A stretch of DNA of 64,000 nucleotides from the NCBI RefSeq assembly GCF_000773685.1, contig NZ_JPQO01000046.1:1-64000 (forward strand). The letters are read 5' to 3'. Shown here piece after piece: positions 25,496 through 33,253 of this stretch. This DNA is from Acinetobacter sp. HR7 (GTDB lineage Bacteria; Pseudomonadota; Gammaproteobacteria; Pseudomonadales; Moraxellaceae). The notes under the pieces were generated by a model. The model saw only the letters and a list, made by a program, of their open reading frames with translations, was not told the origin of the DNA and ran no database searches. Position numbers and translations under genes: made by a program. Each line of letters starts with the position of its first letter. Position 1 is the first letter of the stretch.

Positions 25496-28189
25496 ATGTT
25501 TAAAAAAACCTTTTTCCAGATCCACTGGTTTCTTGGGATTACTGCCGGTCTGATCCTGTCCCTGATGGGAGTAACAGGTGCGATCTATTCCTACGAACAA
25601 CCTATCCTGAAATGGATCAATAGCGACAGCTATACCGTACAGGCACAACCGGGACCAAAACTGACGCCGGCCGAACTGTATCAGCACTTTAAGCAACAGG
25701 ACCCTGCATTGCAGATCAACAGTGTCAGTATTGATGCCAATCCGACAGGCTCGAGTACCATCAATATCGCCAAGGAAGGTGAACGTCGTGGCTATAACAT
25801 GCTGGTCAACCCTTACACTGCAGAAATTTTACCTGAAATCAAGGGACGTAAATTCTTCAAATTTGTAGAGCAGTTACACCGTAACCTGACCCTAGGTCCA
25901 ATCGGCAAGCAGCTAACCGGTGCCTGTGCGCTGATGCTGATTTTCTTTGTGCTGTCTGGTCTGTACCTCCGCTGGCCAAAACGCCACTCCATCAAACAAT
26001 GGTTCGCGTTTAAGCCTCAACTCAAAGGTCGTAACTTTATCTGGGATCTACATGCCGTTGCCGGCACCTGGGTGGCGATTTTCTACCTGATTCTGGCGTG
26101 TACCGGTCTAACCTGGTCTTATGACTGGTGGCGCAGTGGCATGTATAAAGTCATGGGTGTAGAACGACCAAAACCAGAAATGCAGCAAGGCCCGGGTGGT
26201 CGTGGCAGTGAAGGTCAAGGCCGTGGCGAAGCACGCGGTGAACAGCATCGTGGTGAGGGCCAACGTGGTCCACGCGCTGAAGGCGAACAGGCACGTGGCG
26301 ATATGCAGGCTGAGCGCCGCGAAGGTCGTGGTGAAGGTGAGCGTGGTCCGCGTGGCGATGGCCGTGAGCAAGGTGTTGATGAAGCTGTTCTGCTGACTGC
26401 ATTAAATAAGAGCTGGAGCGGTTTCCAGAATGAATTTAATGACAAATATTCATCGGTCACCTTTAACCTGCCGAAAAAGGCCGATGGTGAACTGAAGCTA
26501 AGCTTTACCGATGTTAAAGTTCAGCATGAACGTGCGCGTAATAATGCAACCTATAACTATCAAAATGCAGCCTTCACTTCAGTGGAACTGTATGAAGACA
26601 AGAAACTGAATGAAAAAATCATGAGCAGCATGTTACCGGTACACCGTGGCAGCTTCTTTGGTCCGGTTTACCAGTTCCTGGTCATGCTCGCGTCCCTGAC
26701 CATGCCGCTGTTCTTTGTCACAGGCTGGTTACTGTATCTGAAACGTCGTAAACAGAAGAAACTGACGCTTGCAGCCCGTCAAGGCACTGCAGCCGTTGAT
26801 CTGGATCCAAATGCCAAACCGTGGCTGATTGCTTATGCCACTCAAACTGGTGTTTCTGAACAGCTGGCTTGGCGTACAGCCACTGCCCTGCAACAGGCAC
26901 GCCAACCTGCTACAGTAAAACCAGTACAGCAACTGACGCTGACAGACCTGCAACAGGCGGAACAGGTGCTGTTTGTCGCGAGCACCTATGGTACCGGTGA
27001 AGCACCGGATCTGGCTTCTTCGTTTGAGAAGAAAATTCTGTCTAAAAAGGCTGACCTGAAACATCTGAGCTATGCGGTATTGGCTTTGGGTTCCAAGGAA
27101 TATCCGGAAACCTTCTGTCACTTTGGGCATCGTATCGATGAATGGCTAAAAAATAATGGTGCCAAACGTCTGTTTAAGATCATTGAAGTAGACAATGCCA
27201 ATAATGCGGATATCCAGCAATGGAATATGGCATTAGCCGATGTGACCCATCTTGATCTGCAAGGCATGGGCATTGAGAAAACCTTTGACCAATGGACCTT
27301 GGTGAAACGAGAACTGCTCAATCCGGGCAGCCAAGGGGCTCCTGCCTTTAATCTGGAACTGAAGCCGCAGCATGAAGCCAATTGGCAAGCGGGTGATATT
27401 GCTGAAATCCAGCCGGGTAATAGTGCAGAACGGATCCAGAATTTCCTGGCACAGCAGAAGCTTGAAGCTGGTCAATTGGTGCCAGGAACTCAGCAAACCA
27501 TTGAACAGGCGCTGTGGAATCGCGACCTGACGGTTACAGTAAAACCATTTAATGGACTGGATGATTTACTGGAACAGTTACCTGCCCTGCCAACACGTGA
27601 ATATTCGATTGCCAGCATTCCAAGCCAGCAGTTCCTGCGTCTGGTCGTGCGTCAGCAACGTAATGCTGCAGGTGAGTTAGGGCTAGGTTCAGGCTGGTTG
27701 ACTAAGCATGCAGCATTGAATGTGCCAGTTGCACTGCGTATCCGTAGCAATGACGCCTTCCACCTGATTGCCGATAACCGCCCAATCATCTGTATTGGCA
27801 ATGGCACCGGTATTGCTGGCCTGATGAGTCTGCTGCATGCCCGTAACCGTCAGAACTATAATGACAACTGGCTGATCTTTGGTGAACGTCAGCGTGGGCA
27901 TGACTTTTTCTTCCATGAGACCCTGGAAGCCTGGCTGAATATGGGCACCCTGAAACGTCTAGATCTAGCATTCTCGCGTGATCAGGAGGAAAAAGTCTAT
28001 GTACATCACAAGCTGCGTGAAGCTGCGGATGAACTGAAAGCCTGGCTCGACAAAGGTGCCGTGATTTATGTCTGCGGTAGCCTGAATGGGATGGCTAGCG
28101 ATGTCGATCAAGCCCTGATTGAAATCCTGGGCGAAGCCACTGTCGATCAGTTACGTCATGAGGGTCGTTATCGTCGCGACGTATATTAA
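25496..28189 (+). CDS. PepSY-TM / flavodoxin / FNR fusion reductase
   Basis: 897-aa membrane flavoprotein. Residues 1-420 are a PepSY-associated membrane domain with helices near 10-33, 140-158, 188-208 and 385-410 and periplasmic loops. Residues about 440-580 are a flavodoxin domain (WLIAYATQTGVSEQLAWRTA, ASTYGTGEAPDLASSF). Residues about 600-897 are a CysJ-type ferredoxin reductase domain ending GRYRRDVY. It should pass electrons from NADPH via FAD and FMN across the membrane, probably to ferric siderophores or another envelope acceptor. A Gly/Arg/Glu repeat insert (226-293) interrupts the periplasmic loop after helix 3. A Fur box upstream supports an iron role. Confidence 0.85.
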   Translation: MFKKTFFQIHWFLGITAGLILSLMGVTGAIYSYEQPILKWINSDSYTVQAQPGPKLTPAELYQHFKQQDPALQINSVSIDANPTGSSTINIAKEGERRGYNMLVNPYTAEILPEIKGRKFFKFVEQLHRNLTLGPIGKQLTGACALMLIFFVLSGLYLRWPKRHSIKQWFAFKPQLKGRNFIWDLHAVAGTWVAIFYLILACTGLTWSYDWWRSGMYKVMGVERPKPEMQQGPGGRGSEGQGRGEARGEQHRGEGQRGPRAEGEQARGDMQAERREGRGEGERGPRGDGREQGVDEAVLLTALNKSWSGFQNEFNDKYSSVTFNLPKKADGELKLSFTDVKVQHERARNNATYNYQNAAFTSVELYEDKKLNEKIMSSMLPVHRGSFFGPVYQFLVMLASLTMPLFFVTGWLLYLKRRKQKKLTLAARQGTAAVDLDPNAKPWLIAYATQTGVSEQLAWRTATALQQARQPATVKPVQQLTLTDLQQAEQVLFVASTYGTGEAPDLASSFEKKILSKKADLKHLSYAVLALGSKEYPETFCHFGHRIDEWLKNNGAKRLFKIIEVDNANNADIQQWNMALADVTHLDLQGMGIEKTFDQWTLVKRELLNPGSQGAPAFNLELKPQHEANWQAGDIAEIQPGNSAERIQNFLAQQKLEAGQLVPGTQQTIEQALWNRDLTVTVKPFNGLDDLLEQLPALPTREYSIASIPSQQFLRLVVRQQRNAAGELGLGSGWLTKHAALNVPVALRIRSNDAFHLIADNRPIICIGNGTGIAGLMSLLHARNRQNYNDNWLIFGERQRGHDFFFHETLEAWLNMGTLKRLDLAFSRDQEEKVYVHHKLREAADELKAWLDKGAVIYVCGSLNGMASDVDQALIEILGEATVDQLRHEGRYRRDVY
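26171..26374 (+). repeat. Gly/Arg/Glu low-complexity coding repeat
   Basis: Encodes residues about 226-293 of the PepSY fusion: irregular units such as GRGEARGEQ, RGEGQRGPR, EGRGEGERGPRGDG. The DNA repeats CGTGGTGAAGG-like modules, a slippage-prone tract likely to vary in length between strains. Confidence 0.75.
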
Positions 28190-28205
28190 TTTATTCAATG
28201 CATTA

Positions 28206-28235
28206 AAAACCGGGCCAAGTTGCCCGGTTTTTTTT
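28206..28235 (+). terminator. strong rho-independent terminator
   Basis: AAAACCGGGC pairs with GCCCGGTTTT, 6-base loop, T8 tail. Confidence 0.9.
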
Positions 28236-28278
28236 CTTGTCTATTCTTCCGAAATATCTACAATCAACCTAAATAAAA

Positions 28279-29076
28279 ATGACAGAATGCTCCATGCCAG
28301 GTTTTTATAAGCGTCTGATTAGCACCCTTACTGGACTATTACTGATTGCCGATAGCATGTGGCTGCTGGCACATGACAAGATTCATCTGGGCATTTTACT
28401 GCCACTTGTGATCGGGATTATGCTGATCTTGTATGCCCTATTCTTTTATCATTTTCAACAATGGCAACAAAAAACCAGATTTCGCAGTAATTTATGGAAA
28501 CTCATGTGGGCTGGATTTTTAACATGGGTCGCTAGTGTTGTAATTTTCTTTGGTTTTATTGCCAGCAATATCAATAGCGACAATATCCAACAGCCCACTA
28601 AAGCCATTCTGGTCCTAGGTAGTGGTATCGAAAATGGCAAGCCCTCACCGATCTTACAAAAACGTCTGGATGCTGCAGCTCATTATGCACAACACCATCC
28701 AAAACCATTGATCATTATGACTGGTGGTTTAGGTTTTCAGGAAAAATATACTGAAGCTGAAGTGATGCAGGCTTATTTCAAGAAAACGTATCCTACAATT
28801 TACAATCCAATTGCATTGGAAGCTCAAAGTACCAGTACCGAACTAAACCTACGGAATTCGAAAACAATTCTGAAACAGCATCAAATCCAGCTCAGTGATC
28901 CCATTACCATTGTCACCAGCGATTTCCATAGCATCCGCGCGCGAGCCATTGCCCAGCATCAAGGCTATAGCAATGTCATTAATATCAGTGCAGAAACTCC
29001 ACTGTATATCCGCTATAACGCCTGGCTACGTGAATATTTTGCCTTTCTCAGCGGTTGGCTATTGAATGAATATTAA
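28279..29076 (+). CDS. YdcF/SanA-type DUF218 membrane protein
   Basis: 265-aa protein with three N-terminal helices (about 10-32, 38-58, 75-95) and a C-terminal DUF218 domain in the periplasm: AILVLGSGIENGKPSPILQKRLDAA, LIIMTGGLG, ST-x-ELNLRNS and the motif TIVTSDFHSIRARAIA. This ElyC/YdcF-like arrangement is tied to envelope polysaccharide or undecaprenyl-lipid metabolism in E. coli; the reaction is not known. The start may be ATG 28279 or 28294; neither has a strong ribosome site. Confidence 0.82.
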   Translation: MTECSMPGFYKRLISTLTGLLLIADSMWLLAHDKIHLGILLPLVIGIMLILYALFFYHFQQWQQKTRFRSNLWKLMWAGFLTWVASVVIFFGFIASNINSDNIQQPTKAILVLGSGIENGKPSPILQKRLDAAAHYAQHHPKPLIIMTGGLGFQEKYTEAEVMQAYFKKTYPTIYNPIALEAQSTSTELNLRNSKTILKQHQIQLSDPITIVTSDFHSIRARAIAQHQGYSNVINISAETPLYIRYNAWLREYFAFLSGWLLNEY

Positions 29077-29093
29077 TTTTCCAAATCAATTAA

Positions 29094-29561
29094 TTAATGA
29101 ATACGGATATGGCGCGGTAATGGAATCTCGCCAGTTCTAAATAATTCCGGCTTCTGCACATAAATCTGATACAGATAATTTTTGATATCCAGCAGCATTT
29201 TCTCTGGCGCTACCAGAATATTCTGCCCTTCTGGGGTCAGATCTAAGGATAAAATGGTACTTTCTTCACGTAAGAAAGGAATGACTTTTTCAATAAAGTC
29301 CTTAAAGCTGATTTCCTGAACTTCATAATTGGCCCAGTTATCTTTAATGACCAGTTTGGCTAGCCCCTTACTTTGCCAAGTAGCAAATGCTTTTTGACCA
29401 GTCGGCGTTGCACACAGTGCCCAGCCATCCTGATACAAGGCATAAATGCCGCCCTGTGCCACAATGGCTTCAATAAATTGTTTATAGGCTTGTGAAGGAT
29501 CGTAAGGGGTATTTTGAGTTTTAGTGGCTGCCTTGCGCTGATATGGATTTCTCATAGCCAT
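29094..29561 (-). CDS. DUF2750 domain-containing protein
   Basis: 155-aa cytoplasmic protein. Residues 23-125 are the DUF2750 domain: a helix (AYKQFIEAIVAQG), GIYALYQDGWALCATPTGQKAFATWQ, then a predicted strand-helix region ending in WANYEVQEISFKDFIEKVIPFL. The DGWALC motif is diagnostic. The C-terminus (PRHIRIH) is basic. Function unknown. It lies downstream of the tRNA array on the same strand, but an obvious terminator between them is not visible. Confidence 0.75.
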   Translation of the reverse strand: MAMRNPYQRKAATKTQNTPYDPSQAYKQFIEAIVAQGGIYALYQDGWALCATPTGQKAFATWQSKGLAKLVIKDNWANYEVQEISFKDFIEKVIPFLREESTILSLDLTPEGQNILVAPEKMLLDIKNYLYQIYVQKPELFRTGEIPLPRHIRIH

Positions 29562-29628
29562 GAAATCTTATAAATTATTATAATCTATGAATTCTATGAA
29601 AAAAGGCGTTTAAAGGCAAGAAGGAATA

Positions 29629-29704
29629 TGGTGGGCGCTGACGGGATCGAACCGCCGACATTCTGCTTGTAAGGCAGACGCTCTACCAACTGAGCTAAGC
29701 GCCC
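29629..29704 (-). tRNA. tRNA-Val (UAC)
   Basis: 76-nt cloverleaf with encoded CCA. The 7-bp acceptor is GGGCGCT/AGCGCCC, the D-arm is GCTC…GAGC, the anticodon loop CTTACAA reads TAC, and the T-arm is GGCGG-TTCGATC-CCGTC. It is the last gene of the array. Confidence 0.97.
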
Positions 29705-29790
29705 TGAGGAATAAAACAACACTGTTGTTTTTATGACGCAAGAAAGAAACTTGCTTTGAAGACACATTTTCCACATCAGGGAATGAAAAA

Positions 29791-29867
29791 TGGCGCAGCG
29801 GACGGGACTCGAACCCGCGACCCCCGGCGTGACAGGCCGGTATTCTAACCAACTGAACTACCGCTGC
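29791..29867 (-). tRNA. tRNA-Asp (GUC)
   Basis: 77-nt cloverleaf with encoded CCA. The acceptor is GCAGCGG/CCGCTGC, the anticodon loop CTGTCAC reads GTC, and G73 is the discriminator expected for Asp. Confidence 0.97.
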
Positions 29868-29890
29868 ATCGCGTATATCTTGAGAAGATA

Positions 29891-29966
29891 TGGTGGGCGC
29901 TGACGGGATCGAACCGCCGACATTCTGCTTGTAAGGCAGACGCTCTACCAACTGAGCTAAGCGCCC
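29891..29966 (-). tRNA. tRNA-Val (UAC)
   Basis: Identical by eye to the copy at 29629-29704. Anticodon TAC and encoded CCA. Confidence 0.97.
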
Positions 29967-29997
29967 TTAAAGGGTCAAACTGTTTTGATTCTTAGGA

Positions 29998-30074
29998 TGG
30001 CGCAGCGGACGGGACTCGAACCCGCGACCCCCGGCGTGACAGGCCGGTATTCTAACCAACTGAACTACCGCTGC
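29998..30074 (-). tRNA. tRNA-Asp (GUC)
   Basis: Identical by eye to the copy at 29791-29867. Anticodon GTC and encoded CCA. Confidence 0.97.
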
Positions 30075-30087
30075 ATCACAAAAAATC

Positions 30088-30163
30088 TGGTGGGCGCTGA
30101 CGGGATCGAACCGCCGACATTCTGCTTGTAAGGCAGACGCTCTACCAACTGAGCTAAGCGCCC
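30088..30163 (-). tRNA. tRNA-Val (UAC)
   Basis: Third Val copy, identical by eye. Only 13 bp separate it from the downstream Asp gene. Confidence 0.97.
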
Positions 30164-30184
30164 TCAAAAGGTCTATCATGTAAA

Positions 30185-30261
30185 TGGCGCAGCGGACGGG
30201 ACTCGAACCCGCGACCCCCGGCGTGACAGGCCGGTATTCTAACCAACTGAACTACCGCTGC
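30185..30261 (-). tRNA. tRNA-Asp (GUC)
   Basis: Third Asp copy, identical by eye. It directly follows another Asp copy in transcription order, breaking the alternation. Confidence 0.97.
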
Positions 30262-30310
30262 ACTTACACAATGTCGCTATTGTGGCAAACGATGGATCGA
30301 GAACTTTAAG

Positions 30311-30387
30311 TGGCGCAGCGGACGGGACTCGAACCCGCGACCCCCGGCGTGACAGGCCGGTATTCTAACCAACTGAACTACCGCTGC
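30311..30387 (-). tRNA. tRNA-Asp (GUC)
   Basis: Fourth Asp copy, identical by eye. It is second in transcription order. Confidence 0.97.
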
Positions 30388-30417
30388 ACTGAAAGTGTCT
30401 CAACTTTGAAAGAAGTT

Positions 30418-30493
30418 TGGTGGGCGCTGACGGGATCGAACCGCCGACATTCTGCTTGTAAGGCAGACGCTCTACCAACTGAGCTAAGCGCCC
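30418..30493 (-). tRNA. tRNA-Val (UAC)
   Basis: First gene of the array in transcription order, about 33 bp from the -10 box. Anticodon TAC and encoded CCA. Confidence 0.97.
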
Positions 30494-30525
30494 TTTCAAA
30501 TCGACTTCATCGCTTGATGAGGTGC

Positions 30526-30553
30526 ATTATAGAGAATCTTCTCAGCGTGTCAA
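30526..30553 (-). promoter_or_regulatory. consensus sigma-70 promoter of the tRNA array
   Basis: On the minus strand, perfect TTGACA (30548-30553) and perfect TATAAT (30526-30531) are separated by 16 bp. They are followed by the G/C-rich discriminator GCACC, typical of stringently controlled stable-RNA promoters. Confidence 0.85.
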
Positions 30554-30998
30554 ACGCTTTTCCAAATGTTTTCCACTTTTTAAGTGCGAGTGATTAAAAA
30601 ATAGGTGGATCACCCAAAAAAACAACACTTTTTGTTTATTTTTTAGGTTCATACCGAAAATTTTAAAATCTCGACATATATAGCTGCAGTATTTCAGATC
30701 GTTTAGATCGCACAGGGATTAATCCAGCTGATCTTCGAGCGACCATTTCGCCGAAATAGTATACAAAGCTTTGCCAACGGGCACGTTGTGATCATGTAAA
30801 AAATCATTTACGAAAGATATGTATGGAGGGAATTGCTGTATTTTCTTCAATACTTATCGAACACTTCGCATTTTTTGAAGATCAATTGCAGAAGGTGTAA
30901 TTGTTCCTTCCCCGATTGAAACGTGAATAATGCAATAAAAAGCCCCCCCCTCACCTGTTCATGATAAAGTGGCTTTGAAGCATAGAATATAGGAATGA
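30554..30998. other. intergenic region upstream of the tRNA array
   Basis: No gene is supported. An eight-C run (30943-30950), with AAAGCC/GGCTTT arms around it (to about 30978), may form the terminator of the leftward YkuD gene. The rest shows no structure I can name. Confidence 0.4.
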
Positions 30999-31505
30999 TT
31001 ATTTTGCTAAAGGCTGTTCCGAAATATAGACCAGTGCATTTTCATCCACCAGTTCAAACAGCTCAACCAGGTCTATATTCCGCATGCGAATACAGCCGTG
31101 TGACTCCGGAATCCCCATCGGCTCAGTATCTGGCGTACCATGGATATAGATGTAACGTTTGTAGGTGTCGCAGCCTTCACCACAGTTAAAACCTTCCTCC
31201 AGACCACTCAGCCATAAAATCCGGGTCAGAATCCAATCCCGGTTAGGAAACTGTTGAGCCAGTTCTTCCGAATAGACTTCGCCTGTCGCCTGACGTGCGA
31301 TAAAAACACTATTTAATGGCGTATCTGCACCAATCTTTTCTGCAACCTTATGCCAACCACGCGGGGTCTTGCCGCTATTTTCCTGCTCGCCTATACCATT
31401 TTTACCAGTCGAAACCGGATAAGATTTACCGAAGCGAGGTAAATAAAGTTGTTGCGCAGCCAGATCAACCAGAATATCCGCTTGTTCCAGATTCCATTGT
31501 GACAT
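30999..31505 (-). CDS. YkuD L,D-transpeptidase-fold enzyme without signal peptide (ElsL/LdtK-like)
   Basis: 168-aa cysteine enzyme with the complete YkuD catalytic pattern: IHGTPDTEPMGIPESHGCIRM, His136 and nucleophile Cys138. The usual start of the domain, ILVDLAAQQLYL, lies at residues 11-22. There is no signal peptide or membrane anchor, unlike periplasmic Ldt crosslinkers. In Acinetobacter a signal-less YkuD protein (ElsL, formerly LdtK) is described as a cytoplasmic L,D-carboxypeptidase of peptidoglycan recycling, and I infer the same here. AGGGA precedes the ATG; the gene starts 3 nt after the DUF454 stop. Confidence 0.85.
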   Translation of the reverse strand: MSQWNLEQADILVDLAAQQLYLPRFGKSYPVSTGKNGIGEQENSGKTPRGWHKVAEKIGADTPLNSVFIARQATGEVYSEELAQQFPNRDWILTRILWLSGLEEGFNCGEGCDTYKRYIYIHGTPDTEPMGIPESHGCIRMRNIDLVELFELVDENALVYISEQPLAK

Positions 31506-31508
31506 CAA

Positions 31509-31907
31509 TTATTCCCTTTCAGATGGTACGTGTTGCTGCTCAGTGCCTATGACAGGTTCCGGACGACACCACAACCAGATCGCCACGATTAGCATGGTGA
31601 CATCGGTAAAAATCTTGACCGCTAATGGCGCAGTGGTAAACAGCATGATGATGCTACTAATAAACATCATGATACTGGCAATCCATTTGGCTTTACGCGG
31701 TACCGTACCATTGGCACGCCAGTCTCTTAAAGTCGGACCGTATTTGGGATGATTCAGCAGCCAGGCATCCATTTGTGGCCAGCCTTTAGACGCTGCCCAG
31801 GCGGCGAGAATCAGGAAAACTGTTGTTGGCATGCCAGGCAAAACCGCACCTATAAAGCCCAGGATCACAAAAATGACCACCAGACTTCGCCAAAACAAGA
31901 TTTTCAT
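31509..31907 (-). CDS. YbaN-family (DUF454) inner-membrane protein
   Basis: 132-aa protein with two helical hairpins. The N-terminal helix (LVVIFVILGFIGAVLPGMPTTVFLILAAWA) contains the DUF454 motif LPGMPTT. The amphipathic WPQMDAWLLNHPKYGPTLRDW follows, and two more helices span about 76-112. The C-terminus is polar. Function unknown. It is directly upstream of and likely co-transcribed with the YkuD gene. Confidence 0.88.
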   Translation of the reverse strand: MKILFWRSLVVIFVILGFIGAVLPGMPTTVFLILAAWAASKGWPQMDAWLLNHPKYGPTLRDWRANGTVPRKAKWIASIMMFISSIIMLFTTAPLAVKIFTDVTMLIVAIWLWCRPEPVIGTEQQHVPSERE

Positions 31908-31995
31908 ACCACAACCCTAGCCACAGAATTAGGGTAGTATAAAGTGTTTTCTACACTTATCCGTTATATTTCTGCATATTTACTTGGGACATTTC

Positions 31996-32844
31996 ATGCC
32001 AGCATCCGGCCAAAAACAGGATTTCTTTGAACCATGGCAACAGTATCAGCATCCACTGGTACGCCAGCTGGCCTTTGCAGTAGGTAGTCCGAACATTCTG
32101 TGTAAAATCCCTGCAGACCTGGACCTTAAGCATCATTTTGACCTGCATGATGATCAGGTCTGGCAGCAACATTTGCAGAATTACCATCCTCGACTGCTGC
32201 AATTGGACCAAAACCCACAAAAGCTTGAGAATTTTGTCGGCCAACTGAAAAGCACCCGCCTGGGACTACGTTTTGAGATGCTAATTTGGTTCTGGCTACT
32301 GGATGATGCTTACCATCCTTATACTTTGCTCGGTCACAGCATCCAGAAAATTGATGGTCCACGAACGTTAGGAGAACTGGATTTCCTGTTACTCAACCAG
32401 AGCACCCATCAAGTTGAGCACTGGGAGATTGCCCTGAAATATTATCTGGCTGAAGCTGATTTTAGTCTGCCACATTGGTATGGCCTTAATCGTAGTGACA
32501 CCTTGTATCGCAAACTTAATCATTTTACCCAGCAACAGTTCCAGTTTCAGGAAGCGGCGGGCTATTCGATTGATCAACGTTACTGCATATTAAAAGGTCA
32601 ATTATATTTACCGACTCAATACCATGCACTTCTTCCTGACTGGGTGAATCTGGGACGGCGTTTGGGCAGTTGGGGTTACCAGATTCCACCGAAAGAAAAA
32701 GGCTTCTATCGCCTGCAACGGCATGAATGGATCTATCCGAATCAGAACGTGAACGGTGATTATCCACATTGGTGGACTAATGGCTTATATAAATCGGCTC
32801 TTAATGGCGAGTTCTATATGTTTCGGGTTCCGGTACTGATTTAA
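31996..32844 (+). CDS. DUF1853 family protein
   Basis: 282-aa cytoplasmic protein. Family marks are STRLGLRFEMLIWFWL, the strand pair TLGELDFLLL and VEHWEIALKYYL, then PHWYGLNRSDTLYRKL. The E-x-D/E-x-K arrangement (GELDFLL…HWEIALKYY) resembles a PD-(D/E)XK nuclease-like core; this is an inference, and the family is uncharacterised. I start at ATG 31996, preceded by GGGA, rather than the TTG at 31984. It is divergent from the DUF454 gene. Confidence 0.82.
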   Translation: MPASGQKQDFFEPWQQYQHPLVRQLAFAVGSPNILCKIPADLDLKHHFDLHDDQVWQQHLQNYHPRLLQLDQNPQKLENFVGQLKSTRLGLRFEMLIWFWLLDDAYHPYTLLGHSIQKIDGPRTLGELDFLLLNQSTHQVEHWEIALKYYLAEADFSLPHWYGLNRSDTLYRKLNHFTQQQFQFQEAAGYSIDQRYCILKGQLYLPTQYHALLPDWVNLGRRLGSWGYQIPPKEKGFYRLQRHEWIYPNQNVNGDYPHWWTNGLYKSALNGEFYMFRVPVLI

Positions 32845-32980
32845 TGATTACGGAAAAATTTGATAACTAATACATTAATTTACTTAAGCACTATCAAAAC
32901 CACATATTTTTTCAACGGTATATTTTTTAATCTAAGTCCCACATCATAATAATTTTATTATTGATAATACGGAGATGATG

Positions 32981-33130
32981 ATGAAAACAATTCTAGTAAC
33001 TTCTTTGGCATTGGCATTTGTACTGACCGGCTGTAATACCGTAAAAGGTGTTGGTAAAGACGTATCTAAAGCTGGTGAAGCAGTGACCGGTACAGCAGAA
33101 AAAACCTCTGACGAAATCCGCCGCAACTAA
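32981..33130 (+). CDS. entericidin A/B-like small lipoprotein
   Basis: 49-aa peptide with a lipoprotein signal (MKTILVTSLALAFVLTGC, Cys18). The short mature part NTVKGVGKDVSKAGEAVTG matches entericidin EcnA/EcnB, which form amphipathic helices and serve as a membrane toxin/antidote pair in E. coli. Three tandem ATGs (32975, 32978, 32981) occur; I take the last because GGAG lies six bases upstream. Only one entericidin gene is present here, so an antidote partner is not evident. A strong terminator follows. Confidence 0.85.
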   Translation: MKTILVTSLALAFVLTGCNTVKGVGKDVSKAGEAVTGTAEKTSDEIRRN

Positions 33131-33145
33131 TTCAGCATTTTGCAT

Positions 33146-33175
33146 AAAAAACCCTGCACTTATCAGGGTTTTTTT
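33146..33175 (+). terminator. rho-independent terminator
   Basis: AAAAAACCCTG (33146-33156) pairs with CAGGGTTTTTT (33164-33174), 7-base loop and T7. Confidence 0.9.
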
Positions 33176-33253
33176 ATGCCTAAGATTCACAAGTTACCGC
33201 ATCTTCGCCTATCATAGGGCCCACAATATTCCCGATTGATGAATGAATCTCAT

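Larger units (their letters stand above)
29629..30493 (-). repeat. tandem Val/Asp tRNA array (8 genes)
   Basis: Transcription order is Val, Asp, Asp, Val, Asp, Val, Asp, Val. Gene copies are identical, but the spacers (13-86 bp) are unrelated, which suggests repeated unequal exchange at the tRNA genes themselves. Confidence 0.85.

Noticed and set aside
26108-26460. His/Arg/Ser-rich antisense frames in the PepSY gene
   Set aside because: Shadows of the Gly/Arg/Glu repeat on the opposite strand.
29629-30493. CRISPR-like array
   Set aside because: The regular repeats are tRNA genes of 76-77 bp, not short repeats with uniform spacers.
29594-30597. Several open frames overlapping the tRNA array on both strands
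   Set aside because: They are translations of repeated tRNA genes; their similarity comes from the tRNA copies.
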